The notes under the pieces are model-generated. The model was not told where the DNA came from, made no database searches, and worked only from the letters and a program-made list of their open reading frames with translations. From Bolinopsis microptera (lineage: Eukaryota > Ctenophora > Tentaculata > Lobata > Bolinopsidae), in NCBI RefSeq assembly GCF_026151205.1, contig NC_087081.1, positions 14,978,340 to 15,042,339 of the forward strand: a DNA stretch of 64,000 bases, written 5' to 3'. This document shows, one piece after another, positions 34,848-47,677 of the stretch. Position numbers and translations under genes: made by a program. How positions within the stretch are numbered: position 1 is the first letter of the stretch; each line of letters begins with the position of its first letter.

Positions 34848-37800
34848 TGGTTTGGGACAGGCAGAACCCATTTTTAAACTAAAACATGTCCCACCTACCC
34901 CGGAACATAAAAGCACTACAGGGGTAAAGATTTTAAAGTCTGGATTTTAGCTGGATTTCGGTCATTTTGGGATGGGCGTGGCCCCTGGGAGTGGCCCGAG
35001 TGGGTTGAGAGGTCGAAACTTGATTTTTATGATGGTTTGGGACAGGCAGAACCCATTTTTAAACTAAAACATGTCCCACCTACCCCGGAACATAAAAGCA
35101 CTACAGGGGTAAAGATTTTAAAGTCTGGATTTTAGCTGGATTTCGGTCATTTTGGGATGGGCGTGGCCCCTGGGAGTGGCCCGAGTGGGTTGAGAGGTCG
35201 AAACTTGATTTTTATGATGGTTTGGGACAGGCAGAACCCATTTTTAAACTAAAACATGTCCCACCTACCCCGGAACATAAAAGCACTACAGGGGTAAAGA
35301 TTTTAAAGTCTGGATTTTAGCTGGATTTCGGTCATTTTGGGATGGGCGTGGCCCCTGGGAGTGGCCCGAGTGGGTTGAGAGGTCGAAACTTGATTTTTAT
35401 GATGGTTTGGGACAGGCAGAACCCATTTTTAAACTAAAACATGTCCCACCTACCCCGGAACATAAAAGCACTACAGGGGTAAAGATTTTAAAGTCTGGAT
35501 TTTAGCTGGATTTCGGTCATTTTGGGATGGGCGTGGCCCCTGGGAGTGGCCCGAGTGGGTTGAGAGGTCGAAACTTGATTTTTATGATGGTTTGGGACAG
35601 GCAGAACCCATTTTTAAACTAAAACATGTCCCACCTACCCCGGAACATAAAAGCACTACAGGGGTAAAGATTTTAAAGTCTGGATTTTAGCTGGATTTCG
35701 GTCATTTTGGGATGGGCGTGGCCCCTGGGAGTGGCCCGAGTGGGTTGAGAGGTCGAAACTTGATTTTTATGATGGTTTGGGACAGGCAGAACCCATTTTT
35801 AAACTAAAACATGTCCCACCTACCCCGGAACATAAAAGCACTACAGGGGTAAAGATTTTAAAGTCTGGATTTTAGCTGGATTTCGGTCATTTTGGGATGG
35901 GCGTGGCCCCTGGGAGTGGCCCGAGTGGGTTGAGAGGTCGAAACTTGATTTTTATGATGGTTTGGGACAGGCAGAACCCATTTTTAAACTAAAACATGTC
36001 CCACCTACCCCGGAACATAAAAGCACTACAGGGGTAAAGATTTTAAAGTCTGGATTTTAGCTGGATTTCGGTCATTTTGGGATGGGCGTGGCCCCTGGGA
36101 GTGGCCCGAGTGGGTTGAGAGGTCGAAACTTGATTTTTATGATGGTTTGGGACAGGCAGAACCCATTTTTAAACTAAAACATGTCCCACCTACCCCGGAA
36201 CATAAAAGCACTACAGGGGTAAAGATTTTAAAGTCTGGATTTTAGCTGGATTTCGGTCATTTTGGGATGGGCGTGGCCCCTGGGAGTGGCCCGAGTGGGT
36301 TGAGAGGTCGAAACTTGATTTTTATGATGGTTTGGGACAGGCAGAACCCATTTTTAAACTAAAACATGTCCCACCTACCCCGGAACATAAAAGCACTACA
36401 GGGGTAAAGATTTTAAAGTCTGGATTTTAGCTGGATTTCGGTCATTTTGGGATGGGCGTGGCCCCTGGGAGTGGCCCGAGTGGGTTGAGAGGTCGAAACT
36501 TGATTTTTATGATGGTTTGGGACAGGCAGAACCCATTTTTAAACTAAAACATGTCCCACCTACCCCGGAACATAAAAGCACTACAGGGGTAAAGATTTTA
36601 AAGTCTGGATTTTAGCTGGATTTCGGTCATTTTGGGATGGGCGTGGCCCCTGGGAGTGGCCCGAGTGGGTTGAGAGGTCGAAACTTGATTTTTATGATGG
36701 TTTGGGACAGGCAGAACCCATTTTTAAACTAAAACATGTCCCACCTACCCCGGAACATAAAAGCACTACAGGGGTAAAGATTTTAAAGTCTGGATTTTAG
36801 CTGGATTTCGGTCATTTTGGGATGGGCGTGGCCCCTGGGAGTGGCCCGAGTGGGTTGAGAGGTCGAAACTTGATTTTTATGATGGTTTGGGACAGGCAGA
36901 ACCCATTTTTAAACTAAAACATGTCCCACCTACCCCGGAACATAAAAGCACTACAGGGGTAAAGATTTTAAAGTCTGGATTTTAGCTGGATTTCGGTCAT
37001 TTTGGGATGGGCGTGGCCCCTGGGAGTGGCCCGAGTGGGTTGAGAGGTCGAAACTTGATTTTTATGATGGTTTGGGACAGGCAGAACCCATTTTTAAACT
37101 AAAACATGTCCCACCTACCCCGGAACATAAAAGCACTACAGGGGTAAAGATTTTAAAGTCTGGATTTTAGCTGGATTTCGGTCATTTTGGGATGGGCGTG
37201 GCCCCTGGGAGTGGCCCGAGTGGGTTGAGAGGTCGAAACTTGATTTTTATGATGGTTTGGGACAGGCAGAACCCATTTTTAAACTAAAACATGTCCCACC
37301 TACCCCGGAACATAAAAGCACTACAGGGGTAAAGATTTTAAAGTCTGGATTTTAGCTGGATTTCGGTCATTTTGGGATGGGCGTGGCCCCTGGGAGTGGC
37401 CCGAGTGGGTTGAGAGGTCGAAACTTGATTTTTATGATGGTTTGGGACAGGCAGAACCCATTTTTAAACTAAAACATGTCCCACCTACCCCGGAACATAA
37501 AAGCACTACAGGGGTAAAGATTTTAAAGTCTGGATTTAGCTGGATTTCGGTCATTTTGGGATGGGCGTGGCCCCTGGGAGTGGCCCGAGTGGGTTGAGAG
37601 GTCGAAACTTGATTTTTATGATGGTTTGGGACAGGCAGAACCCATTTTTAAACTAAAACATGTCCCACCTACCCCGGAACATAAAAGCACTACAGGGGTA
37701 AAGATTTTAAAGTCTGGATTTTAGCTGGATTTCGGTCATTTTGGGATGGGCGTGGCCCCTGGGAGTGGCCCGAGTGGGTTGAGAGGTCGAAACTTGATTT

Positions 37801-39479
37801 TTATGATGGTTTGGGACAGGCAGAACCCATTTTTAAACTAAAACATGTCCCACCTACCCCGGAACATAAAAGCACTACAGGGGTAAAGATTTTAAAGTCT
37901 GGATTTTAGCTGGATTTCGGTCATTTTGGGATGGGCGTGGCCCCTGGGAGTGGCCCGAGTGGGTTGAGAGGTCGAAACTTGATTTTTATGATGGTTTGGG
38001 ACAGGCAGAACCCATTTTTAAACTAAAACATGTCCCACCTACCCCGGAACATAAAAGCACTACAGGGGTAAAGATTTTAAAGTCTGGATTTAGCTGGATT
38101 TCGGTCATTTTGGGATGGGCGTGGCCCCTGGGAGTGGCCCGAGTGGGTTGAGAGGTCGAAACTTGATTTTTATGATGGTTTGGGACAGGCAGAACCCATT
38201 TTTAAACTAAAACATGTCCCACCTACCCCGGAACATAAAAGCACTACAGGGGTAAAGATTTTAAAGTCTGGATTTAGCTGGATTTCGGTCATTTTGGGAT
38301 GGGCGTGGCCCCTGGGAGTGGCCCGAGTGGGTTGAGAGGTCGAAACTTGATTTTTATGATGGTTTGGGACAGGCAGAACCCATTTTTAAACTAAAACATG
38401 TCCCACCTACCCCGGAACATAAAAGCACTACAGGGGTAAAGATTTTAAAGTCTGGATTTTAGCTGGATTTCGGTCATTTTGGGATGGGCGTGGCCCCTGG
38501 GAGTGGCCCGAGTGGGTTGAGAGGTCGAAACTTGATTTTTATGATGGTTTGGGACAGGCAGAACCCATTTTTAAACTAAAACATGTCCCACCTACCCCGG
38601 AACATAAAAGCACTACAGGGGTAAAGATTTTAAAGTCTGGATTTTAGCTGGATTTCGGTCATTTTGGGATGGGCGTGGCCCCTGGGAGTGGCCCGAGTGG
38701 GTTGAGAGGTCGAAACTTGATTTTTATGATGGTTTGGGACAGGCAGAACCCATTTTTAAACTAAAACATGTCCCACCTACCCCGGAACATAAAAGCACTA
38801 CAGGGGTAAAGATTTTAAAGTCTGGATTTTAGCTGGATTTCGGTCATTTTGGGATGGGCGTGGCCCCTGGGAGTGGCCCGAGTGGGTTGAGAGGTCGAAA
38901 CTTGATTTTTATGATGGTTTGGGACAGGCAGAACCCATTTTTAAACTAAAACATGTCCCACCTACCCCGGAACATAAAAGCACTACAGGGGTAAAGATTT
39001 TAAAGTCTGGATTTAGCTGGATTTCGGTCATTTTGGGATGGGCGTGGCCCCTGGGAGTGGCCCGAGTGGGTTGAGAGGTCGAAACTTGATTTTTATGATG
39101 GTTTGGGACAGGCAGAACCCATTTTTAAACTAAAACATGTCCCACCTACCCCGGAACATAAAAGCACTACAGGGGTAAAGATTTTAAAGTCTGGATTTTA
39201 GCTGGATTTCGGTCATTTTGGGATGGGCGTGGCCCCTGGGAGTGGCCCGAGTGGGTTGAGAGGTCGAAACTTGATTTTTATGATGGTTTGGGACAGGCAG
39301 AACCCATTTTTAAACTAAAACATGTCCCACCTACCCCGGAACATAAAAGCACTACAGGGGTAAAGATTTTAAAGTCTGGATCTTAGCTGGATTTCGGTCA
39401 TTTTGGGATGGGCGTGGCCCCTGGGAGTGGCCCGAGTGGGTTGAGAGGTCGAAACTTGATTTTTATGATGGTTTGGGAT
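34846..39479 (-). repeat. 184/185-bp satellite, array 2 (inverted)
   Basis: About 25 units of the same satellite as 30556-33621 but in reverse complement, nearly identical to each other. Array 1, the 1.2-kb centre and array 2 form an 8.9-kb inverted structure. A diverged unit follows at 39480-39640. Confidence 0.95.
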
Positions 39480-39821
39480 ATGTACTACATATTTAACCAC
39501 CAAAACATGTTTCAAATACTCAGCAACACAAATCCCCTTCAGGGCCCAGGGGTAAAGATTCTCATTCTGGATTTTTAGGGATTTGTCACAGATTTCAAGC
39601 TATTTGGGATGGGCGGCCTGAGTGGGGTTGGATGTGTTACTTAGATTTTCATATCTTATAAGTGTCTATAAAAGTATAAGTACGAGCAGTTTATTGAGAC
39701 TTCTGACTTCTACCGTCGTAGATTCTACAATGATAAATATTGTAACGTACGTGCGGCGCGCGAAATCCACTACAAAATCCACTACAAAATTCAGGGAAAC
39801 GTCTTCTGGTTCGAGTTGATG

Positions 39822-41260
39822 AATCCAGATTTTTGGAACATTTTTGGAACATTTTTGGAACATGTCCCAAAATTGTCCCAAAAGTGTCCCATGCATTTAT
39901 TTGCCCTAATAAGCTCTAAATAGTGCCAAAAATAATTGTAAATGATGGATATAGGTAAAAACTAGGCCTAAGAGCCATCAAAACTCAAATAACATTACCC
40001 AGGTTCATGGAATGAACGAAAATGAACAAAAATAAATATTGTCCTAAAAATGCTCAGAACGGTTTAAAATTGGTCGGAAAGTGTTTATATTGGTCCTATG
40101 ACCACTCAAACCAAGTTTGGGAATCACTGCATGTCTAGAACCGATGTTACCTATGTTCCAAAATGTTCCAATTTTGGGACAATAATCCTCCTGAGAATCC
40201 AGATTTTTGGAACGTGGGCACATCGAAGTATTGGCTGTATTTAAGTGCTGGGAAGCCTCAATTCGAATTTTCTAAGATGGATATAGGTAAAAACTAGGCC
40301 TAAGAGCCATCAAAACTCAAATAACATTACCCAGGTTCATGTAATGAACGAAAATGAACAAAAATGAATATTGTCCTAAAAATGCTCAGAACGGTTTAAA
40401 ATTGGTCGGAAAGTGTTTATATTGGTCCTATGACCACTCAAACCAAGTTTGGGAATCACTGCATGTCTAGAACCGATGTTACCTATGTTCCAATTTTGGG
40501 ACAATAATCCTCCTGAGAATCCAGATTTTTGGAACATGGGCACATCGAAGTATTGGCTGTATTTAAGTGCTGGGAAGCCTCAATTCGGTTTTCTAAGATG
40601 GATATAGGTAAAAACTAGGCCTAAGAGCCATCAAAACTCAAATAACATTACCCAGGTTCATGTAATGAACGAAAATGAACAAAAATGAATATTGTCCTAA
40701 AAATGCTCAGAACGGTTTAAAATTGGTCGGAAAGTGTTTATATTGGTCATATGACCACTCAAACCAAGTTTGGGAATCACTGCATGTCTAGAACCGATGT
40801 TACATATGTTCCAAAATGTTCCAATTTTGGGACAATAATCCTCCTGAGAATCCAGATTTTTGGAACATGGGCACATCGAAGTATTGGCTGTATTTAAGTG
40901 CTGGGAAGCCTCAATTCGGTTTTCTAAGATGGATATAGGTAAAAACTAGGCCTAAGAGCCATCAAAACTCAAATAACATTACCCAGGTTCATGGAATGAA
41001 CGAAAATGAACAAAAAATGAATATTGTCCTAAAAATGCTCAGAACGGTTTAAAATTGGTCGGAAAGTTTGGGAATCACTTCATGTCTAGACCCGATGTTA
41101 CCAATGTTGTCACAATAATCCTCCTGAGCATCCAGATTTTTGGAACATGGGGACATCGAAGTGCTGGGAAGCCTCAATTCGGTTTTCTAAGATGGATATA
41201 AAAAAACTAGGCCTTATAGAGGAGCCATCAAAAGTCGAATAATATTACCCAAGTTTATGG
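39822..41260 (+). repeat. About 328-bp repeat, forward array
   Basis: Four and a half units with GATGGATATAGGTAAAAACT and TTTGGGAATCACTGCATGTC. Starts of the GATGGATATAGG segment lie at about 39944, 40275, 40598 and 40929, with a shorter, more diverged copy at 41190. The inverted array follows. Confidence 0.88.
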
Positions 41261-41439
41261 AATGAACAACGAACATGAAAATTTTCCTCAAAGCACTCAG
41301 AATGGTTAAAAAATGGTGGCAAAGAGTCAATATTTTCGTCCAACAGGGTCTTAAAGTTGCATTCAGAATTATGTACAATTAAACAGAAATTATTTAATTG
41401 GGCAAATATTTTTGTTTTAATAATCCTCCAATATTTTGA

Positions 41440-42470
41440 TATAAATGCTTCCCAGCACTTAAATACAGCCAATACTTCGATGTGCCCATGTTCCAAAAAT
41501 CTGGATTCTCAGGAGGATTATTGTCCCAAAATTGGAACATTTTGGAACATAGGTAACATCGGTTCTAGACATGCAGTGATTCCCAAACTTGGTTTGAGTG
41601 GTCATAGGACCAATATAAACACTTTCCGACCAATTTTAAACCGTTCTGAGCATTTTTAGGACAATATTCATTTTTGTTCATTTTCGTTCATTTCATGAAC
41701 CTGGATAACGTTATTTGAGTTTTGATGGCTCTTAGGCCTAGTTTTTACCTATATCCATCTTAGAAAACCGAATTGAGGCTTCCCAGCACTTAAATACAGC
41801 CAATACTTCGATGTGCCCATGTTCCAAAAATCTGGATTCTCAGGAGGATTATTGTCCCAAAATTGGAACATTTTGGAACATAGGTAACATCGGTTCTAGA
41901 CATGCAGTGATTCCCAAACTTGGTTTGAGTGGTCGCAGGACCAATATAAACACTTTCCGACTAATTTTAAACCGTTCTGAGCATTTTTAGCACAATGTTC
42001 AATTTTGTTCATTTTCGTTCATTACATGAACCTTGGTAATGTTATTTGAGTTTTGATGGCTGTTAGGCCTAGTTTTTACCTTTATCCATCTTATAAAACC
42101 GAATTGAGGCTTCCCAGCACTTAAATACAGCCAATACTTCGATGTGCCCATGTTCCAAAAATCTGGATTCTCAGGAGGATTATTGTCCCAAAATTGGAAC
42201 ATTTTGGAACATAGGTAACATCGGTTCTAGACATGCAGTGATTCCCAAACTTGGTTTGAGTGGTCCTAGGACCAATGTTAACACTTTCCGACCCATTTTA
42301 AACCATTCGGAGCACTTTGAGAAGAATGTTCATTTTCGTTCATTTCTGGTCATTCCATGGGTAATTTTATGCGACTTTTGATGGCTCCTAGGCATAGCTT
42401 ACTATATATATACGGCTATATCCATCTTAGAAAACCGAACTGAGCCTTCCGAGCACTCAAATACGGCCAA
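41440..42470 (-). repeat. About 328-bp repeat, inverted array
   Basis: Three units of the preceding repeat in reverse complement (TTCCCAGCACTTAAATACAG at 41449, 41780 and 42110). A unique spacer of about 180 bp separates the arrays. The last unit, after about 42300, is strongly diverged. Confidence 0.85.
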
Positions 42471-43319
42471 TACTGCGATGTACCCATGTTCCAAATTTAT
42501 GGATTCATCTACTGTCTTCTGGGCGCGTTGATGGAAAACGTGATACATTTTGGTTTAACATTTTGCGCGCAACACGTACTCATTTTCACGCTGCGCGCGA
42601 CCGTAATGCACGTGCTATTTTGTGATCTTATGATTTTACTCACTTGCCGCTACTGTAACAGTTTTCATTGCATGGTGTTGTCAGTGTACGGTGGTAATAA
42701 TTCTGACGTTTTATCACACGTGTGTAAAAACTATCTAACTTTCCACGAACTGTGAATTGTTAAAAGCTTAGATTCGTTTCTTCCTTTTATTTTTAAAGGT
42801 AAGATCATAATTAGTGACGCTAACTGCTAAAAAGCCCTGACTTCGCCAAAACAACCCCATTGTTAACACTAACAGCTATAACAGTTGCCATTTATTGACA
42901 TCAATATATTCCGGCCTGTCAGCTGAATGCTACCAGACGGTCTGAGAGACAATATTTAATCTTTCACTTTTACTTTCACTTTCACTTTCCCGTTTACTTT
43001 CACTTTCATTTTAACTGTACTATTCCCAGGTTGCGGGCCTGTCAGCAGGATGTTATCTGAGGGTTCAAATCGTGAAGGCGGACATCAACAGATGGCAAAA
43101 CTCCTATAGTTAGTTTTACCACGTGACAAAATCGTGAAAATGTGATTCGTGAGTCGTGTGTGTGTTAGCAAAGATATCCGTATGATGTGAAGCACGTTCG
43201 TTACTCGTGAGAAGCACGGTCGATCAGACGTCCCTTCCTCCCCGTCCGCGTCCTCCTCTCCTTCTCCCCTCCTTCTCCCTCTTCTTCTCACTCTCCTCTT
43301 CTCCTCCCCCTCCCCAATA
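42471..43319. other. Non-coding stretch
   Basis: No gene recognised. It contains short CACTTT runs at about 42960-43010 and a CT-rich tract at 43225-43315. Confidence 0.5.
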
Positions 43320-43422
43320 GGGGTCGTTCACATATTACGTAATCATTTTTTGGAATATTTTTACCCTCCTCCCCCCCCCCCCTCCGTAATCAGTTTTACA
43401 CATAGCTATTGTGAACGACCCC
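43320..43422. mobile_element. 103-bp MITE with 3-bp target duplication
   Basis: Ends GGGGTCGTTCACATATTACG and the inverted ATTGTGAACGACCCC, flanked by ATA on both sides (43317-43319, 43423-43425). A longer relative is at 46259-46720. A 3-bp duplication suggests PIF/Harbinger-like mobilisation. Confidence 0.75.
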
Positions 43423-43882
43423 ATAACAAGCTGTAGATTAGCGATCCGATCGAATTGCCTGACTTTTTTGTTAAAAATCAAGATTTTTAATGTGGTCAGC
43501 ATGGCTGGCTTTACCATCTCCCTCCATCCCTAATAGTAAATGTTGATTTATTTGTATTTTGGCACTGTCTACGTAGAATAGATTCAATTATATCATTCAA
43601 ATATGTCCGCTTTCATAGCAAGAATAATAATCTATCTATCGCTTCCAAAGAGATACCTAACAAATTGTTTTGTTCAGATAAGCTTTGAAGAGCGATATGA
43701 GAAGTAAGATTAACGACGCTGGAAGTCCTCTCACATAGAATAAATAAGCAACCCCTTAACGGTTAACCTGGAGGGCCACTACTTCCTGAAAAATGTAGAG
43801 GAAATTACGACTTCGTGAAACTGATAAAGTTAGGCAAATAGTGACAGAGCATGGTTATTTGAATTGGTTGAAATATACACTT

Positions 43883-45119
43883 GGGGGGGGGGCCAATGGC
43901 ATAAAATGGCATAAAATGGCATAAAATGGAGACTTTTTCTATGGAGAAAATGGAAAAACCCATGAGTAATTCTCCATTTTCTCCATTTTATGCCATGAAT
44001 TTTGTCTTCGAAATTTCATCTTTAACACCATTTAACACCTAAATTGGACATCCTAACATGTTTATTTACGCTTACTAGGGGCGTAACAAGCTTATGAAAG
44101 CTCATAGTAGGCTACTAAATGCTTATACTAGGTTAGTAGAGGCACACTTCAGGCAAACTCATAATTACTCAAGCCTAGTGTAAAGTTATTTCTACAGGCT
44201 ACAGCAGGAGTGAGTAATAGGGGAGGGTAATAGGCACCGAGAAGTGAGACCTACATCCTCGAAAGTCGAAACAAGCTCACACTGCAAAGGGGAGGCCTGC
44301 CTTCCGAGATCGCATTACCAGGGGGAAGCCTCGAGTCCAAATTTGTGTATCGAGGGGTAGGTGCAGACTTCGATAAACCGAAAAACCAAAAAATATTTTC
44401 TGCTAATAATGAAGAGGGTAGCATGAAACGTGGAGAAAAGTGGTTTTTAGAAAAACTTTGAAAAATTTTGACTTATAAAATTTTCGGCCCGAGTCATTCT
44501 CGATACGTACCTCTCGTATCGAGAGCTCCCGATTCCGAGCTCGTGTTGCAAAGGGGAGGCCTGCCTTCCGAGATCGCATTACCAGGGGGAAGCCTCGAGT
44601 CCAAATTGTGTACCGAGGGGTAATTTTCTAAGTCAAAATTTTTCAAAGTTTTTCTGAAAAACACTTTCTCCACGTTTCATGCTACCCTGTTCATTATTTG
44701 CCGAAAATATTTTTTCGGTTTTTCGAAGTTCACACCTTCCCCTCGATACACAATTTTGGACTCGAGGTAATGCGATCTCGGAAGGCAGGCCTCCCCTTTG
44801 CAACACGAGCTCGGAATCGGGAGCTCTCGATACGGGAGGTACGTATCGAAAATGACTCGGACCGAACATTTTCTAAGTCAACATTTTTCAAAGTTTTTCT
44901 GAAAACCACTTTTCTCCATGTTTCATGATACCCTGTTCATTATTGGCCGAAAATATCTTTTTTTAAAATAATTTTTCTCGAAATTCTAAATTTTTCAGGT
45001 TTTCAATGGCATAAAATGGCATAAAATGGCATAAAATGGAGACTTTTTCTATGGAGAAAATGGAAAAACCCATGAGTAATTCTCCATTTTCTCCATTTAT
45101 GCCATTGGCCCCCCCCCCC
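43883..45119. mobile_element. 1.24-kb hAT-like foldback element
   Basis: Ten G's then CCAATGGCATAAAATGGCAT on the left and ATGCCATTGG then C's on the right form the ends. The 8 bp ATACACTT flank both sides (43875-43882, 45120-45127), the duplication length of hAT elements. Near each end is the block ATGGCATAAAATGG...TTTTCTCCATTT. The interior is two units of the 252-bp repeat followed by inverted copies (44271-44630 against 44630-44960). No transposase. Confidence 0.78.
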
Positions 45120-46258
45120 ATACACTTAGACCAACACATTGTTGACAATTTGATAAACTCCGAACTAAACTGCCATATGTTCCGCTGCGTGTACTTTGTG
45201 AAGATTTGTAATGTCTGGAGAAAGAAAGTTGTTCTGTAATGCTTTTTTTCTATCATATTTTGTAAGTGTGCGCGGGAAGTTGACAGGACATTTATTGTCG
45301 TATATCTATTGTCGCCGTTAGGAATTTGCAATACTAAAGGTTGATTGATCAACTCAATGGATATGAGCATTGTGATAGTTTAGCCTCCGATCACATGCTG
45401 TTAGTGTTACTATTGAACTTCTGTAAGTTATATTTAATTTCGTAACATAACCTCCTAATTATAGCATATTAATTATTATGCCGTGGCCGTATCTGTGACG
45501 AGCATGTTGAGGCTTGAAGAAAGTCATCAGTTGTCATTGAAATGGCAGGTACTTTGTGCTTTATTTGCTTTGAAACATTATATTCAATCTGGGTTTGTTT
45601 TCATATGTTGGTCACAGATACAGTTAATCATCAAATTCCGATTTATTTCGATACCAAAAATGTTCAAATTATATGTGAAATTTAGATTGTGCCCTGTCGA
45701 TATAAAGTGGACAGTTATTTTTGGGTATAATATAGTACGGCCGCGGGCTAACCATTTTGTGGATCATGGTTTCCATCATCAGAATTTGATGTGGTACAAT
45801 GTACATGAAATCGGTTCCATATGAAATGTTGCTGTCTGTTTTTAGGAGACTAAATCTCGGGATATTTGTTATTCAAGTACTGCTGGCAATTGATTTAATA
45901 TGGTGACTAATTATCAAAATTAATTCGGATATAACTTGAATGTTCTTGAAATGTTTTTTATTTGTTTTCTATGATGTTGTTGTCTTGAGGTTTTAAGAGA
46001 CCGTTCGCACGTGATGTATAATATTTCAAATTCACAAGCGAACGATTCTTAAAAGATAGGTTCTGCATGATGCACTATATTTGTGCGGATACTAATGGTT
46101 CGATCCAATTGTTTATAATTTACCTATGTTTGTCAAGTTTCAGTCAAACCCTGGTTTTGAATCTATAATGTCTGTCAATGACGCAATTTATTATATGAAA
46201 GTAATCCTGAGTTTAAATGTTTTAAAATGAAATCTGACGGATAAAATCATATTTGTGA
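45120..46258. other. Non-coding stretch
   Basis: 1.1 kb of AT-rich sequence. One 113-codon frame at 45483-45824 has random composition and no homology that I recognise; not called as a gene. Confidence 0.5.
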
Positions 46259-46720
46259 GGGGTCGTTCACATATTACGTAATCAATATTTTGGCAATTTT
46301 TACCCCCCCACCCCTTAGCAGCCCCCTCCGTAATCAAGACCGAACCCCCCCCCTATATTACGTAATCAAGGTTTTGATCCCCCCCCCCCCGTAATCAAGA
46401 CCCAACCCCCCTCCTATATTACGTAATCAAGATTAGACACCCCCCCCCCCCCCCCCCCCATTTTTGAGTTAAATTTTGATGTAGAGATACAAGAAATACA
46501 CATTATTCATTGTATTGTTGTCTGAGACTTGAGAAGATTTTTTTAATATAATGATTAAATAATTACCGAAAATTGTCCAATTGGTATTTCGAAAATCGGT
46601 AAAAAATTAAAAATTTGATTACGTAATCAACGACCAAACCCCCCCCCCCCCCCGTAATCAACCGTAAGCATTTGAAAACCCCCCCCCCCTCGGCTGATTA
46701 CGTAATATGTGAACGACCCC
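46259..46720. mobile_element. 462-bp MITE related to 43320-43422
   Basis: Same termini (GGGGTCGTTCACATATTACG) inverted at the right end, flanked by TGA on both sides (46256-46258, 46721-46723). The interior has several long C tracts and repeated TTACGTAATCAA segments. Confidence 0.8.
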
Positions 46721-46972
46721 TGATTTGGGGAGCTTTTCTAGACAACTTTTCTTGAATTGCACATTATTCAATGATGGTCATTTTTGGCTCCTCAAAATAA
46801 CGGCGGCACTTTTTCTCTTAGGCCCTTCAGAGTCTCGTCAGGATCCAGTCTTAACCTAAAATTTGACATACCCCACAATTGCTAGATTGTGATATACAAA
46901 CTGTTCCACTGGCCTTAACTTGCCCATTTTTCAAGGATATGCATATTGACGATACTCAGAGGCTGTAGTTAG

Positions 46973-47677
46973 CTGATCACACGTAATGTATAAACTCGTT
47001 ATGCTTCGTATCTCGGTTATCTGCTGTAGATATATCCGTCAGATTCAAGCACCTGTTGACATCCTCTGAAACCGTTGAGCGAGGAACTTGGAGAAGGTAG
47101 GCATGACTGTTGATAGAATGCGATACTACTACTACCTTCTATCACCCAATAATACCTTAGCAAGGTTCCCGACCCTTATGTGATCTATAAATCGATCAGA
47201 GAGATAATGTTCACCTCTTAATTTATAGCTTGTATATACAGAGTTGTCATATGAACTCTACCCCAGATCTAGCCCATTTCTAGGTCAATTATATTCAATC
47301 CATGGATCACATCACTAATTGTACGTCACTGATTGGTGACATGATCTGACCCCTCTTTGGGGGCCGGATCAGTTTCCGGTCCCAAAGTCTCCCAGTGATC
47401 TGAGAAACTACAACTCTCTGCATTTTTTCAGGACAAACGTAATTCGAATGGCCAAACAAAATTGAATAAAATTTGGCTCGATCCGACTATTCAAAATATC
47501 AAATAAATGCGAAAATGAAAAAAATTAGCACGAATATTTTTCGATTTGACAAATTCCTCGAACCAGTGGTGGTAGTATATCAGAAAGAATTATTTCAATT
47601 GGACACTCAGTGGACAGTGACTGAGCTATTAAGGCCAACATTTGCACACTGACATTTGCCCACCCCCCCCCCCCCTG
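46973..47677. mobile_element. Truncated mariner-type MITE with internal insertion
   Basis: Reverse complement of the left part of the element at 9998-10764: it shares the TTATGCTTC segment near 46998, AGGACAAACGTAATTCGAAT at about 47431 and the terminus near 47677. About 390 bp (47035-47428) are inserted, including the region that matches 34.69-34.81 kb in reverse. The outer left end is missing. Confidence 0.65.

Noticed and set aside
44633-44928. Overlapping frames of 76-78 codons on both strands
   Set aside because: They are translations of the inverted 252-bp repeat inside the hAT-like element.
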